In this document: positions 36,948 through 45,109 of the stretch, one piece after another
How positions within the stretch are numbered: the first letter of the stretch is position 1
Layout: each line of letters opens with the position of its first letter
Notes under the pieces: generated by a model
Seen by the model: the letters and a program-made list of their open reading frames with translations, nothing else
Told to the model about the DNA's origin: nothing
Databases searched by the model: none
Made by a program: the position numbers and the translations under genes
Source of the DNA: an uncultured Bacteroidales bacterium
GTDB lineage: Bacteria; Bacteroidota; Bacteroidia; Bacteroidales; UBA932
DNA length: 64,000 nucleotides
Direction of reading: 5' to 3'
Assembly (NCBI GenBank): GCA_934725575.1
Contig: CAKVCK010000001.1
Span: 62,001 to 126,000 of the forward strand

Positions 36948-37528
36948 ATTCTTTTATCCATCCTTTTCTTCTTATATTCATTGATCTGCCTCGCAAGCAA
37001 TGCTCTCGCCCTATGAAGCTGCGAAGCGGAAGTGCTCTCCGAAATCCCCAGCAAACCGGCGATCTCCTTATGGCTTTTCTCCTCAAAAGCATAGAGGTTG
37101 AGCACCGTCCTGTAGCCCTCCGGCAGCGCCTGGATCATCTTCTGGATCACAGACGGAGGAACCTCCGCGACATCCGGCTCCGGATCGTCCTCCTCCTGGG
37201 TGTCAGGTAGATCCCACTTGTACTCGACCGTGTCGTTCCTCTTCCGCCTGCGGATCAGTTTCAAGGCCTCGTTCACTGAGACCTGACGCATCCACGCCTT
37301 CAAGGAACCCTCTCCCCGGAACTCAAACTTGTCAAGGGATGAGAAAATCTTCACGAAACTGTCCTGAAGCACGTCACGCAAATCACTCTCCCCGGGCAGA
37401 TAGCGGGAACAGGTGGCCGCAAGGTAACGCGAATAGCAGTCATAGATCCGCTTCATCGCACCCCGGTCACCTTTCCTTGCCTGCTCGACAAGACCGCGCT
37501 CCTTGTCTTCAGTAAGTTCTTCCATCAA
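36944..37528 (-). CDS. ECF-type RNA polymerase sigma factor
   Basis: 194 residues with sigma-70 region 2 (about 20-95: YSRYLAATCSRYLPGESDLRD, DVLQDSFVKIFSSL) and region 4 (about 125-185: ALPEGYRTVLNLYAFEEKSHKEI then GLLGISESTSASQLHRARAL). It should direct RNA polymerase to a small regulon under control of the following membrane protein, with which it shares a four-base overlap. A NigD-like lipoprotein gene ends nine bases upstream on the same strand and may be co-transcribed. The signal sensed is unknown. Confidence 0.92.
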   Translation of the reverse strand: MMEELTEDKERGLVEQARKGDRGAMKRIYDCYSRYLAATCSRYLPGESDLRDVLQDSFVKIFSSLDKFEFRGEGSLKAWMRQVSVNEALKLIRRRKRNDTVEYKWDLPDTQEEDDPEPDVAEVPPSVIQKMIQALPEGYRTVLNLYAFEEKSHKEIAGLLGISESTSASQLHRARALLARQINEYKKKRMDKRI

Positions 37529-37537
37529 AGTCAGACA

Positions 37538-38242
37538 CTACTTTCCGGCCAACTCGAACCTTCCGGAATATTTCAGTGTGGCTTTCTTCTTCTCATTGTT
37601 GATTTCTGTCCAGTGAAGGGTCAACTCATCACCGTCCTTGACATCCGGCAGGAGCTCGTCAATCTTGAACGAGACAACCCCTTCGGCCGGGACACAGTGA
37701 CCGTTATTGTCACCGTTCACGTCGTGCCTCAGGTAGAGGCTGCGGCTCTCAGGATCAATTCCAAGATTGAGGATGTGCGGTTTCCTGTTCTCCGTTCCCC
37801 ACCACGCAGCGAAATGAAGGGTAAGGTAACCGTCCTCGCAGACAGTGAGCCAATCCCCGATCAGCGAGATAGCGTCATCCGCTCCTTTCTTGAACTCATC
37901 GGTGTAAGGGACAGCCTTCTTGGTCAGGACAGAATCGATCCAATTGACCTTGACTGATTTGGTGAACGGCCCGTTGTTTGCCTCGGAAAGCTCATCATAA
38001 TTGAGCAAAGCCCTTGTCTCGCCTTTGTAAGGGTTCTTCCAGTCAACAGGCAGAAGGGTTGTCTTCTCGTCCACCTGGAAATAAGTCTCACCTGACTCCA
38101 ATGTCTTGACCGTCACGATCGCTTTAGGACGGATATCATCATAGGAAATGCCGTTGTCTCCCACAGAGCAGGAGGACACGGACGAAGCCATCAACGTGGC
38201 GGTAAAAGCCAAAGCGGCTAACTTGAATCTGAAATTTTTCAT
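37538..38242 (-). CDS. NigD-like lipoprotein
   Basis: About 234 residues from the ATG at 38242, chosen because MKNFRFKLAALAFTATLMAS followed by SVSSC gives a proper lipoprotein signal; an ATG eight codons earlier is also open. The pattern of an N-terminal OB-like half (KAIVTVKTLESGETYFQVDE, TTLLPV) and a C-terminal beta half (FKIDELLPDVKDGDELTLHW) matches the NigD family of Bacteroidales, first noted beside bacteriocin genes but of unclear function. No bacteriocin gene is adjacent here. It precedes the ECF sigma/anti-sigma pair. Confidence 0.75.
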   Translation of the reverse strand: MKNFRFKLAALAFTATLMASSVSSCSVGDNGISYDDIRPKAIVTVKTLESGETYFQVDEKTTLLPVDWKNPYKGETRALLNYDELSEANNGPFTKSVKVNWIDSVLTKKAVPYTDEFKKGADDAISLIGDWLTVCEDGYLTLHFAAWWGTENRKPHILNLGIDPESRSLYLRHDVNGDNNGHCVPAEGVVSFKIDELLPDVKDGDELTLHWTEINNEKKKATLKYSGRFELAGK

Positions 38243-38381
38243 TTGTTTTGATATTTTTATATTCATTTATCACATTTTTCAGTCATCTAAATCCACCAAG
38301 ACCGAATTCTTGCGTAAAAATGCGAAAAAAAATTTAACTTGCGCTCCATTTTGAAAAAGGAATATAAACGGACTTGCAAAG

Positions 38382-39830
38382 ATGAAGAAAATCACCATAT
38401 TCAGGGTGGGAATATCCTTGATTCCAATCCTGATCCTCGTGACGCTTCTGGCGTTGAACATCAGCATATTCGGCAGCGACGCCATCCTCGGGGCGAGCCA
38501 GGTTGCCCTGCTTTTCTCGGCCGGTGTGGCCATCTGGCTGGCGATGTGGCTGTTCAAGGTCCCGTGGCAGGATTTCGAGGAGGCGATCAAAAGCAACATC
38601 GGCGATGTGACGACGGCCATCGTCATCCTTTTCCTCATCGGAGCGATCTCCGGGACGTGGACAATGAGCGGAATAGTTCCTACATTCATCTACTACGGAG
38701 TCAAGATCATCAGTCCCAAGGTTTTTCTCCTGACCGCCTGCGTCATCTGCGCCCTGGTCTCCGTTATGATAGGAAGTTCCTGGACCACAATCGCCACGAT
38801 CGGAGTGGCCTTGCTGGGCATCGGGAAGGCACTGGGATTCAGCGACGGAATGATTGCCGGAGCCATCATCTCGGGGGCCTACTTCGGAGACAAGATCTCC
38901 CCGCTCTCGGACACCACCGTACTGGCATCCTCGATGAGCAAGGTCCCTATGTTCGAGCATATCCGCTACCTGATGTACACGACGGTCCCGTCAATCGTGA
39001 TAACGCTCGTCATATTCACAATCCTTGGATTCTCCCACTCCGGAAGCGACGCTTCATTGGTCAATGAATATACCTCCGTCCTCAACTCGAAATTCAACAT
39101 CACCCCGTGGCTGCTGATTGTTCCGGCCCTGACAGCCGTGATGATCGCGCGCAGGATGCCGGCCCTGATTGTCCTGGCGCTGTCCACGGTGATGGCCGCC
39201 ATCGCGGCGGTAATATTCCAGCCTGACATAATCCGTGAGATCGGAACCAGGGTAGCCGGAGACGGCTCCAACGCCAAAATACTGTTCACAGGAACAATAG
39301 AATCCATCTACAACTCCGTCTCCATCGAGACAGGCAATCCGGAAGTCAACCAGCTCGTGGCATCCAAAGGAATGCTCGGAATGCTCAACACCGTCTATCT
39401 GATCATCTGCGCGATGTGCTTCGGGGCTGCGATGAAGGCCAGCGGGATGCTGCACCATCTTGCCTCTATGATCCTTCCGCTGACAAAACGCAGGACCAGC
39501 CTCGTGACCTCAACGGTGGTGACAGGAACGGCTCTGAACGGGATAGTCTCAGACCAGTACCTCGCCATCATCCTGACTTCCAGCCTGTTCAAGGATGTCT
39601 ATGAGAAAGAGGGTTACGAGAACAGGCTGTTGAGCCGCGCCGTGGAGGATTCCGCCACCGTCACCTCGCCTCTCTACCCGTGGAGCAGCTGCGGAATGAC
39701 GCAGGCCACCATCCTGAGCGTGCCTACGCTGGCCTACCTGCCATATTGCTTCTTCAATCTGATCAGCCCGCTGATGAGCATAACGGTCGCCGCGATCGGA
39801 TACAAGATATTCAGGAATGTCAAACAGTAA
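38382..39830 (+). CDS. nhaC: NhaC-family Na+/H+ antiporter
   Basis: A 482-residue inner-membrane protein with about 12 hydrophobic helices. The conserved segment VMIGSSWTTIATIGVALLGIG and the SGAYFGDKISPLSDTT motif are characteristic of the NhaC family, and a second block ATVTSPLYPWSSCG closes the C-terminal half. Expected role: sodium or other cation exchange against protons for pH and salt homeostasis; some relatives exchange malate/lactate. Upstream is a 115-bp AT-rich gap without a clear consensus promoter. The AraC-type regulator starts 56 bases downstream. Confidence 0.88.
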   Translation: MKKITIFRVGISLIPILILVTLLALNISIFGSDAILGASQVALLFSAGVAIWLAMWLFKVPWQDFEEAIKSNIGDVTTAIVILFLIGAISGTWTMSGIVPTFIYYGVKIISPKVFLLTACVICALVSVMIGSSWTTIATIGVALLGIGKALGFSDGMIAGAIISGAYFGDKISPLSDTTVLASSMSKVPMFEHIRYLMYTTVPSIVITLVIFTILGFSHSGSDASLVNEYTSVLNSKFNITPWLLIVPALTAVMIARRMPALIVLALSTVMAAIAAVIFQPDIIREIGTRVAGDGSNAKILFTGTIESIYNSVSIETGNPEVNQLVASKGMLGMLNTVYLIICAMCFGAAMKASGMLHHLASMILPLTKRRTSLVTSTVVTGTALNGIVSDQYLAIILTSSLFKDVYEKEGYENRLLSRAVEDSATVTSPLYPWSSCGMTQATILSVPTLAYLPYCFFNLISPLMSITVAAIGYKIFRNVKQ

Positions 39831-39837
39831 AGAATAG

Positions 39838-39868
39838 TTGTCTTTTTGCTCAATTTTGAGTATTTTTG
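39838..39868 (+). promoter_or_regulatory. Promoter of the AraC-type regulator gene
   Basis: TTG (39838-39840), 20 bases, then TATTTTTG (39861-39868), matching TAnnTTTG. Transcript start near 39875, only about 12 bases before the chosen ATG at 39887, which argues against the upstream TTG codon at 39866 as the start. Confidence 0.55.
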
Positions 39869-39886
39869 AACAAATATTCGCACATA

Positions 39887-40858
39887 ATGGACAAATTCAG
39901 AAAAATAAACAACTTCGACATCAACCTGCTCAGGGAATTTCCCGGATTGACTGAATATGACGGGCAGTTGTTCCTCAACGACACAATCGACGAGGAGTGG
40001 CCAAGAAAAATCAAGAATTTCCCCGAACTGCCGGCGAAGATGCGTTTCACTGCTATATTCCTTTGCCTTGGAGGCAGCGCACACACGAGAGTCTCCGGGA
40101 ATGATTATATCATCAACGAGAATGATGTCTTTATGGTAAGCCTTGGCAATATCGCTGAGAAAATCAGAATCAGCAATGATTTCAAGGCTATCTCAGTCTC
40201 CATTATGCCGGACAGCAAACTGATGAAGTTCACCTACGGCAGCACCAGATTCCTGAGGAACTCCTTGTATGAGCCAAGCATTCTGACCCTCACAGCGGAG
40301 GAAAGCAAGAGGATGATGTCGTTTTTCAGCACTGTGAAGAACATCATCCTCTATGAAAGTGATATGTTCAAGGAGGAAGCCCTGGAGGGAGCTTCAGTGA
40401 TGCTTGCCAGCTATCTATCAGCGAGGATCGCCAACAAAAAGGAGGACGCCACAGCGCAGCCGGTTGTCACAAAATGGAGGAGCAATGAGATGCTGCGCCG
40501 TTTCCTGATCAAGGTCAGCCAGAACTACACGTTTGAGAGAAGCGTGCAGTTCTATGCGAAGCAGTTGTACATCTCACCGAAATATTTCGCCCAGATGATC
40601 TACAAGGAGTCCGGCAAACACGCGAAATACTGGATACGCGACTTTGTCATCAAGGACGCCAAGACTATGCTCAAGAGCGGCAACTACACCGTCCAGGAAG
40701 TCAGCGAGACCTTGCATTTCGCGAACCAGTCTTTCTTCGGGAAATATTTCAAGGAAGCGGTCGGATGCTCCCCTAAGATGTTCAAGGAACAGATTACTTC
40801 TGATTATTCTTCAGAAGGTCACGGATCTCCTCAAGAAGAACCACATCGTCAGGTTTAG
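39887..40858 (+). CDS. AraC-family transcriptional regulator
   Basis: 323 residues from the ATG at 39887. The N-terminal half (about 40-140) resembles a cupin-like ligand domain ([26 protein letters not shown]). The C-terminal ~100 residues form the two helix-turn-helix units ([20 protein letters not shown] and [21 protein letters not shown] followed by [12 protein letters not shown]). The last 21 codons, after the normal family end at SPKMFKEQ, run over the 3' end of mscL on the other strand and read as unstructured sequence ([14 protein letters not shown]). It may control nhaC or distant targets; nothing in the sequence says which. Confidence 0.85.
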   Translation: MDKFRKINNFDINLLREFPGLTEYDGQLFLNDTIDEEWPRKIKNFPELPAKMRFTAIFLCLGGSAHTRVSGNDYIINENDVFMVSLGNIAEKIRISNDFKAISVSIMPDSKLMKFTYGSTRFLRNSLYEPSILTLTAEESKRMMSFFSTVKNIILYESDMFKEEALEGASVMLASYLSARIANKKEDATAQPVVTKWRSNEMLRRFLIKVSQNYTFERSVQFYAKQLYISPKYFAQMIYKESGKHAKYWIRDFVIKDAKTMLKSGNYTVQEVSETLHFANQSFFGKYFKEAVGCSPKMFKEQITSDYSSEGHGSPQEEPHRQV

Positions 40859-41234
40859 GAGCCGGTGCAGCAGGGGCTGCCGGAGCCTCCTCCTTCTTTC
40901 TCTGCAACTTAGCCAATCCCTTGATGGCAAGGAATATACTGAATGCGATGATCAGGAAGTTCACCGCCTCCTGAATGAAGTTGCCGTAGTTCAGGGTCAC
41001 GGCCGGCTTGACAACCTCCGCGCCTTCCATCACAGCCTTGTGGAGGACGATCTTAAGATTCGTGAAATCGAAACCGCCGATGAGCACACCGACGCACGGC
41101 ATAATGATGTCGTTGACGAGCGAAGTGACAATCTTGCCGAAAGCGCCGCCGACAACTACACCGACAGCCAGATCGACCACATTGCCTTTCATCGCGAAGT
41201 CCTTGAACTCGGACCAAAATTTACCTTTTGCCAT
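40794..41234 (-). CDS. mscL: Large-conductance mechanosensitive channel
   Basis: 146 residues. The first helix region [27 protein letters not shown], with the conserved pore-lining small residues, is diagnostic of MscL, as is the second helix [18 protein letters not shown] and the C-terminal helix ending [12 protein letters not shown]. It is an emergency release channel that opens under membrane tension on hypo-osmotic shock. The linker between TM2 and the C-terminal bundle is enlarged by an Ala/Pro stretch ([12 protein letters not shown]). It is last in a long minus-strand gene run, three bases after the MurU-like gene, and overlaps the convergent AraC gene by 65 bases. Confidence 0.96.
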   Translation of the reverse strand: MAKGKFWSEFKDFAMKGNVVDLAVGVVVGGAFGKIVTSLVNDIIMPCVGVLIGGFDFTNLKIVLHKAVMEGAEVVKPAVTLNYGNFIQEAVNFLIIAFSIFLAIKGLAKLQRKKEEAPAAPAAPAPKPDDVVLLEEIRDLLKNNQK

Positions 41235-41237
41235 AAA

Positions 41238-41984
41238 TCAGTTGTTTTTAAGTGTGTTTCTAACAAATTCCTCCGCCTCGGACAGGGTCTCGAACTTCCC
41301 TACATCAATCAGCCTCAACTCCTTAGGGACTATTCCATAGATCGGATGCTTGGCACATTCCTGAATATAAAAGTCCGTGATCGAGAAGCGGTCGCCCCAG
41401 TCATCCTCATCAAAGACCTTGAATATGCCGTCGGAGATGCAGTGGATGCCTGCGAAGGCATATTTCCGGAATCTTGAAGGATCAATATTCCCGTAAGGGC
41501 TCTTGACCTCGCCGGTCGCAAGGTTCGTCCATCCGACAAGCCTCATATCGTCATCGAAGAGGAAATATCTCTGAGTCTTGCGGTCGCTGACAAGGATGTT
41601 CGAGAGTGCGTCCGGACGAGCCTGTGAAATAAACCAGTCCACGTCCAGATCAGACAGGATGTCCACGTTGTGAACCAGGAACGGGCCTCCCTCAAGCAAC
41701 GGACGGGCGAACTTTATCCCCCCTCCGGTCTCACGCAGGAAATCCCTCTCGTCCGAGAACCGGACATCCACCCCGAAGTCATTCTGCTCGTGGGTGTAGC
41801 CGATGATCGAATCCGGGAAATGGTGCACATTTATGACGAACTCCGAAATCCCGGCGGCCTTGAGCTTGGACACCACACGGTACAGAAGCGGCTTTCCGTC
41901 AATCGGGACCAAGGCCTTGGGCAGCGTGTCGGTTATCGGCTTGAGTCTCGTGCCGAGGCCAGCCGCGAAAATCATCGCCTTCAT
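41238..41984 (-). CDS. murU: Sugar-1-phosphate nucleotidyltransferase, probable MurU (MurNAc-1-P uridylyltransferase)
   Basis: 248 residues of the nucleotidyltransferase fold: AMIFAAGLGTRLKPITDTLPKAL is the nucleotide-binding signature, HNVDILSDLD the metal-binding Asp region, and FAGIHCIS / FSITDFY the later family blocks. On sequence alone it could also be a mannose-1-phosphate guanylyltransferase-like enzyme. Placement directly after an AmgK-like kinase (no intergenic base) and near a NamZ-type muramidase supports MurU, which makes UDP-MurNAc from MurNAc-1-P and bypasses de novo synthesis. Cytoplasmic. Confidence 0.78.
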   Translation of the reverse strand: MKAMIFAAGLGTRLKPITDTLPKALVPIDGKPLLYRVVSKLKAAGISEFVINVHHFPDSIIGYTHEQNDFGVDVRFSDERDFLRETGGGIKFARPLLEGGPFLVHNVDILSDLDVDWFISQARPDALSNILVSDRKTQRYFLFDDDMRLVGWTNLATGEVKSPYGNIDPSRFRKYAFAGIHCISDGIFKVFDEDDWGDRFSITDFYIQECAKHPIYGIVPKELRLIDVGKFETLSEAEEFVRNTLKNN

Positions 41985-43400
41985 CTACAGGATCTTCTCA
42001 ATGTCCAGTTCCCTGTGGGTAACCGTGATCTTTATGTCGAACTTGTCGGCCAGATGCTGGGCCAGATGCTCCGCGCAGTAAACGGAGCGATGCTGTCCGC
42101 CGGTGCATCCGAAGCAAACCTGCAAGTGCGTGAACTTTCTCTCTATGAAGCACTTCACGTGATTGTCCACAAGATCATAGACGTTGTTCAGGAACTTCGT
42201 GACTCCCCCATCGTCCTCAAGGAACGTGATGACTTCCTTGTCCAGTCCGGTGAACTGACGGTAATGCTCGTACTTGCCAGGGTTGTTGATCGCACGGCAA
42301 TCGAAGACGTAACCGCCTCCGTTGCCTGTCGTGTCAACCGGGATTCCTTTCTTGTAGGCGAAACTGAACACCTTGACCTCCAAGCGTTTGTCCTCCGCGA
42401 TGTTGTTGAACTGGGACATTGTGGTGAGTTTCGTTAGTATCTCGTTCAGATAAGGATAGTCCTCGAACGGCTTCTGCAGAAGACGGCGCAGGTTGCCCAG
42501 AGCGTAAGGGACACTGGCAAGGAAATGCGGTTTCTTCTCGAAATATCCCCGGAAACCGTAGGCCCCCAGAACCTGAAGGGTCCTGAACAGGACAAACAGT
42601 CTGAGCCTCTCGTTGAAATGCTCCTCGTTGACCTCGGTGTAGCCTTTCAAAGCCCGTAAATATGTCTGTACCATTTCCTTGCGAAGGTTCTCCGGGTAGC
42701 GTGAGCGGGCCTGCCAGATGAACGACGCGACATCGTAGTAAATCGGGCCTCTGCGCCCTCCCTGAAAATCAATGAAGTACGGTTCTCCGTCCTTCATCAT
42801 CACATTCCTGGCCTGGAAGTCACGGTACATAAACGTGTCCCCCATATCCTGCATCAAGTCCGTCTTAAGCCTCTCGAAATCATCCTGAAGCCTTACCTCG
42901 TTGAACTCCAATCCGGTCGCCTTCAGGAAGCAATATTTGAAATAGTTCAGATCGAAGAGGATCATCCTCTCGTTGAACGCCGGCTCCGGATAGCACACTG
43001 ACCAGTCCAGTCCCTCGGCTCCCTTGAACTGAAGCTTCGGCAGCATCTCCATAGCACGGCACAGAAGGCGGCACTCGTATGAGCTATATTCACCGCTCTC
43101 ACGCCCCTGGGAGACAACCTTGTAAAGCTGGTCATCGCCAAGGTCTTCCTGAATATACCGCATTCCGTCCTCGCTGACGGCCAGGACCTTAGGCACTTTT
43201 ATTCCTTTGCTGAGGAAATGCGCGCTGAGGCTGATGAACGCATTGTTCTCCTCGTGGCTTGTCCCTATGACACCGATAATGGAGATATTCCCGCCCTTGA
43301 GACGGAAATATCTCCTGTTGCTTCCGGAGGAGTTAAGTTCCTCCGTGTCACTTACTTTCTGACCTGTATAACTTTCAAATAAGTTCCTGAGTTTGTCCAT
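41985..43400 (-). CDS. amgK: AmgK-like amino-sugar kinase fused to a RapZ C-terminal domain
   Basis: 471 residues in two parts. Residues 1-310 are an aminoglycoside-phosphotransferase/AmgK-type kinase: catalytic Asp194 in YRDFQARNVM and metal-binding Asp211 in FIDFQGG. Residues 340-471 match the C-terminal domain of RapZ (UPF0042): SFAYKKGIP, FDCRAINNPGKYEHYRQFTG, and GCTGGQHRSVYCAEHLA. In RapZ this domain binds glucosamine-6-phosphate and RNA. AmgK phosphorylates MurNAc/GlcNAc at C1, feeding MurU, which is the next gene. The RapZ N-terminal P-loop half is absent. Inference: the added domain senses amino-sugar status and tunes salvage. Confidence 0.8.
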   Translation of the reverse strand: MDKLRNLFESYTGQKVSDTEELNSSGSNRRYFRLKGGNISIIGVIGTSHEENNAFISLSAHFLSKGIKVPKVLAVSEDGMRYIQEDLGDDQLYKVVSQGRESGEYSSYECRLLCRAMEMLPKLQFKGAEGLDWSVCYPEPAFNERMILFDLNYFKYCFLKATGLEFNEVRLQDDFERLKTDLMQDMGDTFMYRDFQARNVMMKDGEPYFIDFQGGRRGPIYYDVASFIWQARSRYPENLRKEMVQTYLRALKGYTEVNEEHFNERLRLFVLFRTLQVLGAYGFRGYFEKKPHFLASVPYALGNLRRLLQKPFEDYPYLNEILTKLTTMSQFNNIAEDKRLEVKVFSFAYKKGIPVDTTGNGGGYVFDCRAINNPGKYEHYRQFTGLDKEVITFLEDDGGVTKFLNNVYDLVDNHVKCFIERKFTHLQVCFGCTGGQHRSVYCAEHLAQHLADKFDIKITVTHRELDIEKIL

Positions 43401-43414
43401 TAATGTCTAAACTG

Positions 43415-45088
43415 TTAATAGAGACTGTTGTAGGAAGCAGTTCTGTTTGAGTAATAATTGTATTGATTGGCCAGTTTCCCATACATCTGACCGAGAACCT
43501 CAAGGTAAGGCTTTCCTTCCACAAGGGTGAGTCTATAGACAGTGTCATCGACCTTGTAGAAGTCCATCCCGTCCATCGTAATCGTGTCGTAGTCATCAGG
43601 AAGATCCTCGACAAGGGCTCCGGCCGGTGGGACGATGACCTCGTATTGGCCGTTGGAGTTGACGATGTAGAAGACTCCGTCCTGATAGTAGTACGGCTGA
43701 TTGGCGTAGGCGTAACTCTGCACGAGGCCGAGCCTGTCCGCAAGTGAATAGGCGTTGTTGGCTCTCGTAGAGTTCAAAGCGAACGAACTGTTCTGCGCGG
43801 CGATGGTGGCGTTGTTCTGGGCGATGATCCTGTTCTGCTCCTCGATGATCCTGTTGTTGGCATCGATGGCCCGGTACATCCGGTAAGTGTTGTTGTAGTA
43901 GGCGAAGCGAACAGACGCAAACACAAGATCCGATACGGCACGGTCGATGCAAACCCCGAACGGAGGACGGCATACAACGAATATGTCACCGTACGGACGG
44001 TAATATATTCCGTCATAGATGCAGTACTCGACTCCCCAGTAGGTCATTCTCCTATAGCGTGGAGGAAGCTTGTGTACCCTGTAGCCGTAGTAGTGAGGGT
44101 CGTGTCCCCAGAAGTGGCACGGACGGTCGTACGGCATAAAGTCACGGTCACGAGGAGGGATTCTGTGGACATTCCTGTCATCTCCAATCCTCATAAAATC
44201 GCTGCGGTTCTCCCTCATCACATCGTTGCCCCTTGACATATTCTTGTCGTAGGAGGTCAGGCCGCCTCGGGTGGCGTTGCCGACTCTCTGTGACTGCTCC
44301 CTTCTGGAGTCAGACGCGGAACTTCTTGCGGAAGTCGCCCTGGATGAAGATGATCCTATCTGTCTTGCGACCCTGCCGTTTGAACTTCTCGTCGAGGAGG
44401 ACGACTCCCTGACAGACGATGAACGAGAGGATGACGATGAACTTCTCACGGATGAAGATGACCTGTCAGAAGATGACCTGTCAGAAGATGAGCTCCTTAC
44501 AGATGTAGAGCCTGTCGAGCTCCTGCGATTGTTATCCTGTGAACTCCTCGACACGCTGGCACTACTCCTGCGGCTGTTGTCCTGGGAACTTCTCGACACG
44601 CTGGAGCCACTCCTGCGGCTGTTGTCCTGATAGCTTCCGTTGTCATTGCCACGGGAAGAAGACCTTGACGCGGAGGATGAGCTTCGCACTGATGAAGATG
44701 ATCTGTCTGAGGACGAACTCCTTACAGTAGTGCCGCTACTTCTTCTGTTATTGTCCTGCGAACCGCGTGAAACGCTCGTGGAAGATCTGCGGCTGTTGTC
44801 CTGAGAACTCCTCGACACGCTGGAACCACTCCTGCGGCTGTTGTCCTGGGAGCTTCTGGACACGGAAGAACCAGAACTCCTTGTTGCGGACGAGCCGGAA
44901 CTTCTCGTGGAGGACGAACCCGAACTTCTTGAGGAAGAAGAACTTCTGGACGAAGATCTGGTCTGGGAAGAAGTGGTGGTGCTCCTCGATCCGGAAGAGC
45001 GTCTTTCCTGTGAATATGAATCAACCGGTGATGCGATAAGGGTCAATGCCACGGCCGATGCAATCGCGATGTTCAGAATGTTCTTCAT
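43415..45088 (-). CDS. Secreted Ser/Arg-rich repeat protein with DUF6515-like domain
   Basis: 557 residues. Signal peptide (about 1-26, ending SYSQ). Residues 28-265 are extremely Ser/Arg-rich with imperfect repeats of the type SSVSRSSQDNSRRSG. Residues about 310-400 match the DUF6515-like pattern: His/Pro/Tyr-rich FWGHDPHYYGYRVHKLPP then VEYCIYDGIYYRPYGD. The rest includes a helical segment with many Asn/Ile/Gln (EEQNRIIAQNNATIAAQN) and a short beta domain. The positive low-complexity stretch could bind an acidic surface polymer, LPS or nucleic acid. It lies between NamZ-like and AmgK-RapZ genes, so an envelope role is plausible. Opposite-strand Asp/Glu-rich frames are mirror images and not genes. 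Confidence 0.75.
   Translation of the reverse strand: MKNILNIAIASAVALTLIASPVDSYSQERRSSGSRSTTTSSQTRSSSRSSSSSRSSGSSSTRSSGSSATRSSGSSVSRSSQDNSRRSGSSVSRSSQDNSRRSSTSVSRGSQDNNRRSSGTTVRSSSSDRSSSSVRSSSSASRSSSRGNDNGSYQDNSRRSGSSVSRSSQDNSRRSSASVSRSSQDNNRRSSTGSTSVRSSSSDRSSSDRSSSSVRSSSSSSRSSSVRESSSSTRSSNGRVARQIGSSSSRATSARSSASDSRREQSQRVGNATRGGLTSYDKNMSRGNDVMRENRSDFMRIGDDRNVHRIPPRDRDFMPYDRPCHFWGHDPHYYGYRVHKLPPRYRRMTYWGVEYCIYDGIYYRPYGDIFVVCRPPFGVCIDRAVSDLVFASVRFAYYNNTYRMYRAIDANNRIIEEQNRIIAQNNATIAAQNSSFALNSTRANNAYSLADRLGLVQSYAYANQPYYYQDGVFYIVNSNGQYEVIVPPAGALVEDLPDDYDTITMDGMDFYKVDDTVYRLTLVEGKPYLEVLGQMYGKLANQYNYYSNRTASYNSLY
44370..45000 (-). repeat. Degenerate Ser/Arg-encoding tandem repeats
   Basis: The segment encodes repeated SRSSQDNSRRS-type units. 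At DNA level blocks such as CTCCTGCGGCTGTTGTCCTG and CTTCTGGACACGG recur on the plus strand at irregular spacing. Copy number is likely to vary between strains by slippage. Confidence 0.7.
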
Positions 45089-45109
45089 TTTGATTCGGTG
45101 TTAAGTGGT

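Noticed and set aside
44271..44630. Asp/Glu/Leu-rich 119-codon plus-strand frame
   Set aside because: Complementary reading of the Ser/Arg repeat gene on the other strand; no start signal or family feature.
43415..45088. CRISPR-like regular repeats
   Set aside because: Repeats are protein-coding, irregular in spacing and lack unique spacers; no cas genes are in the window.
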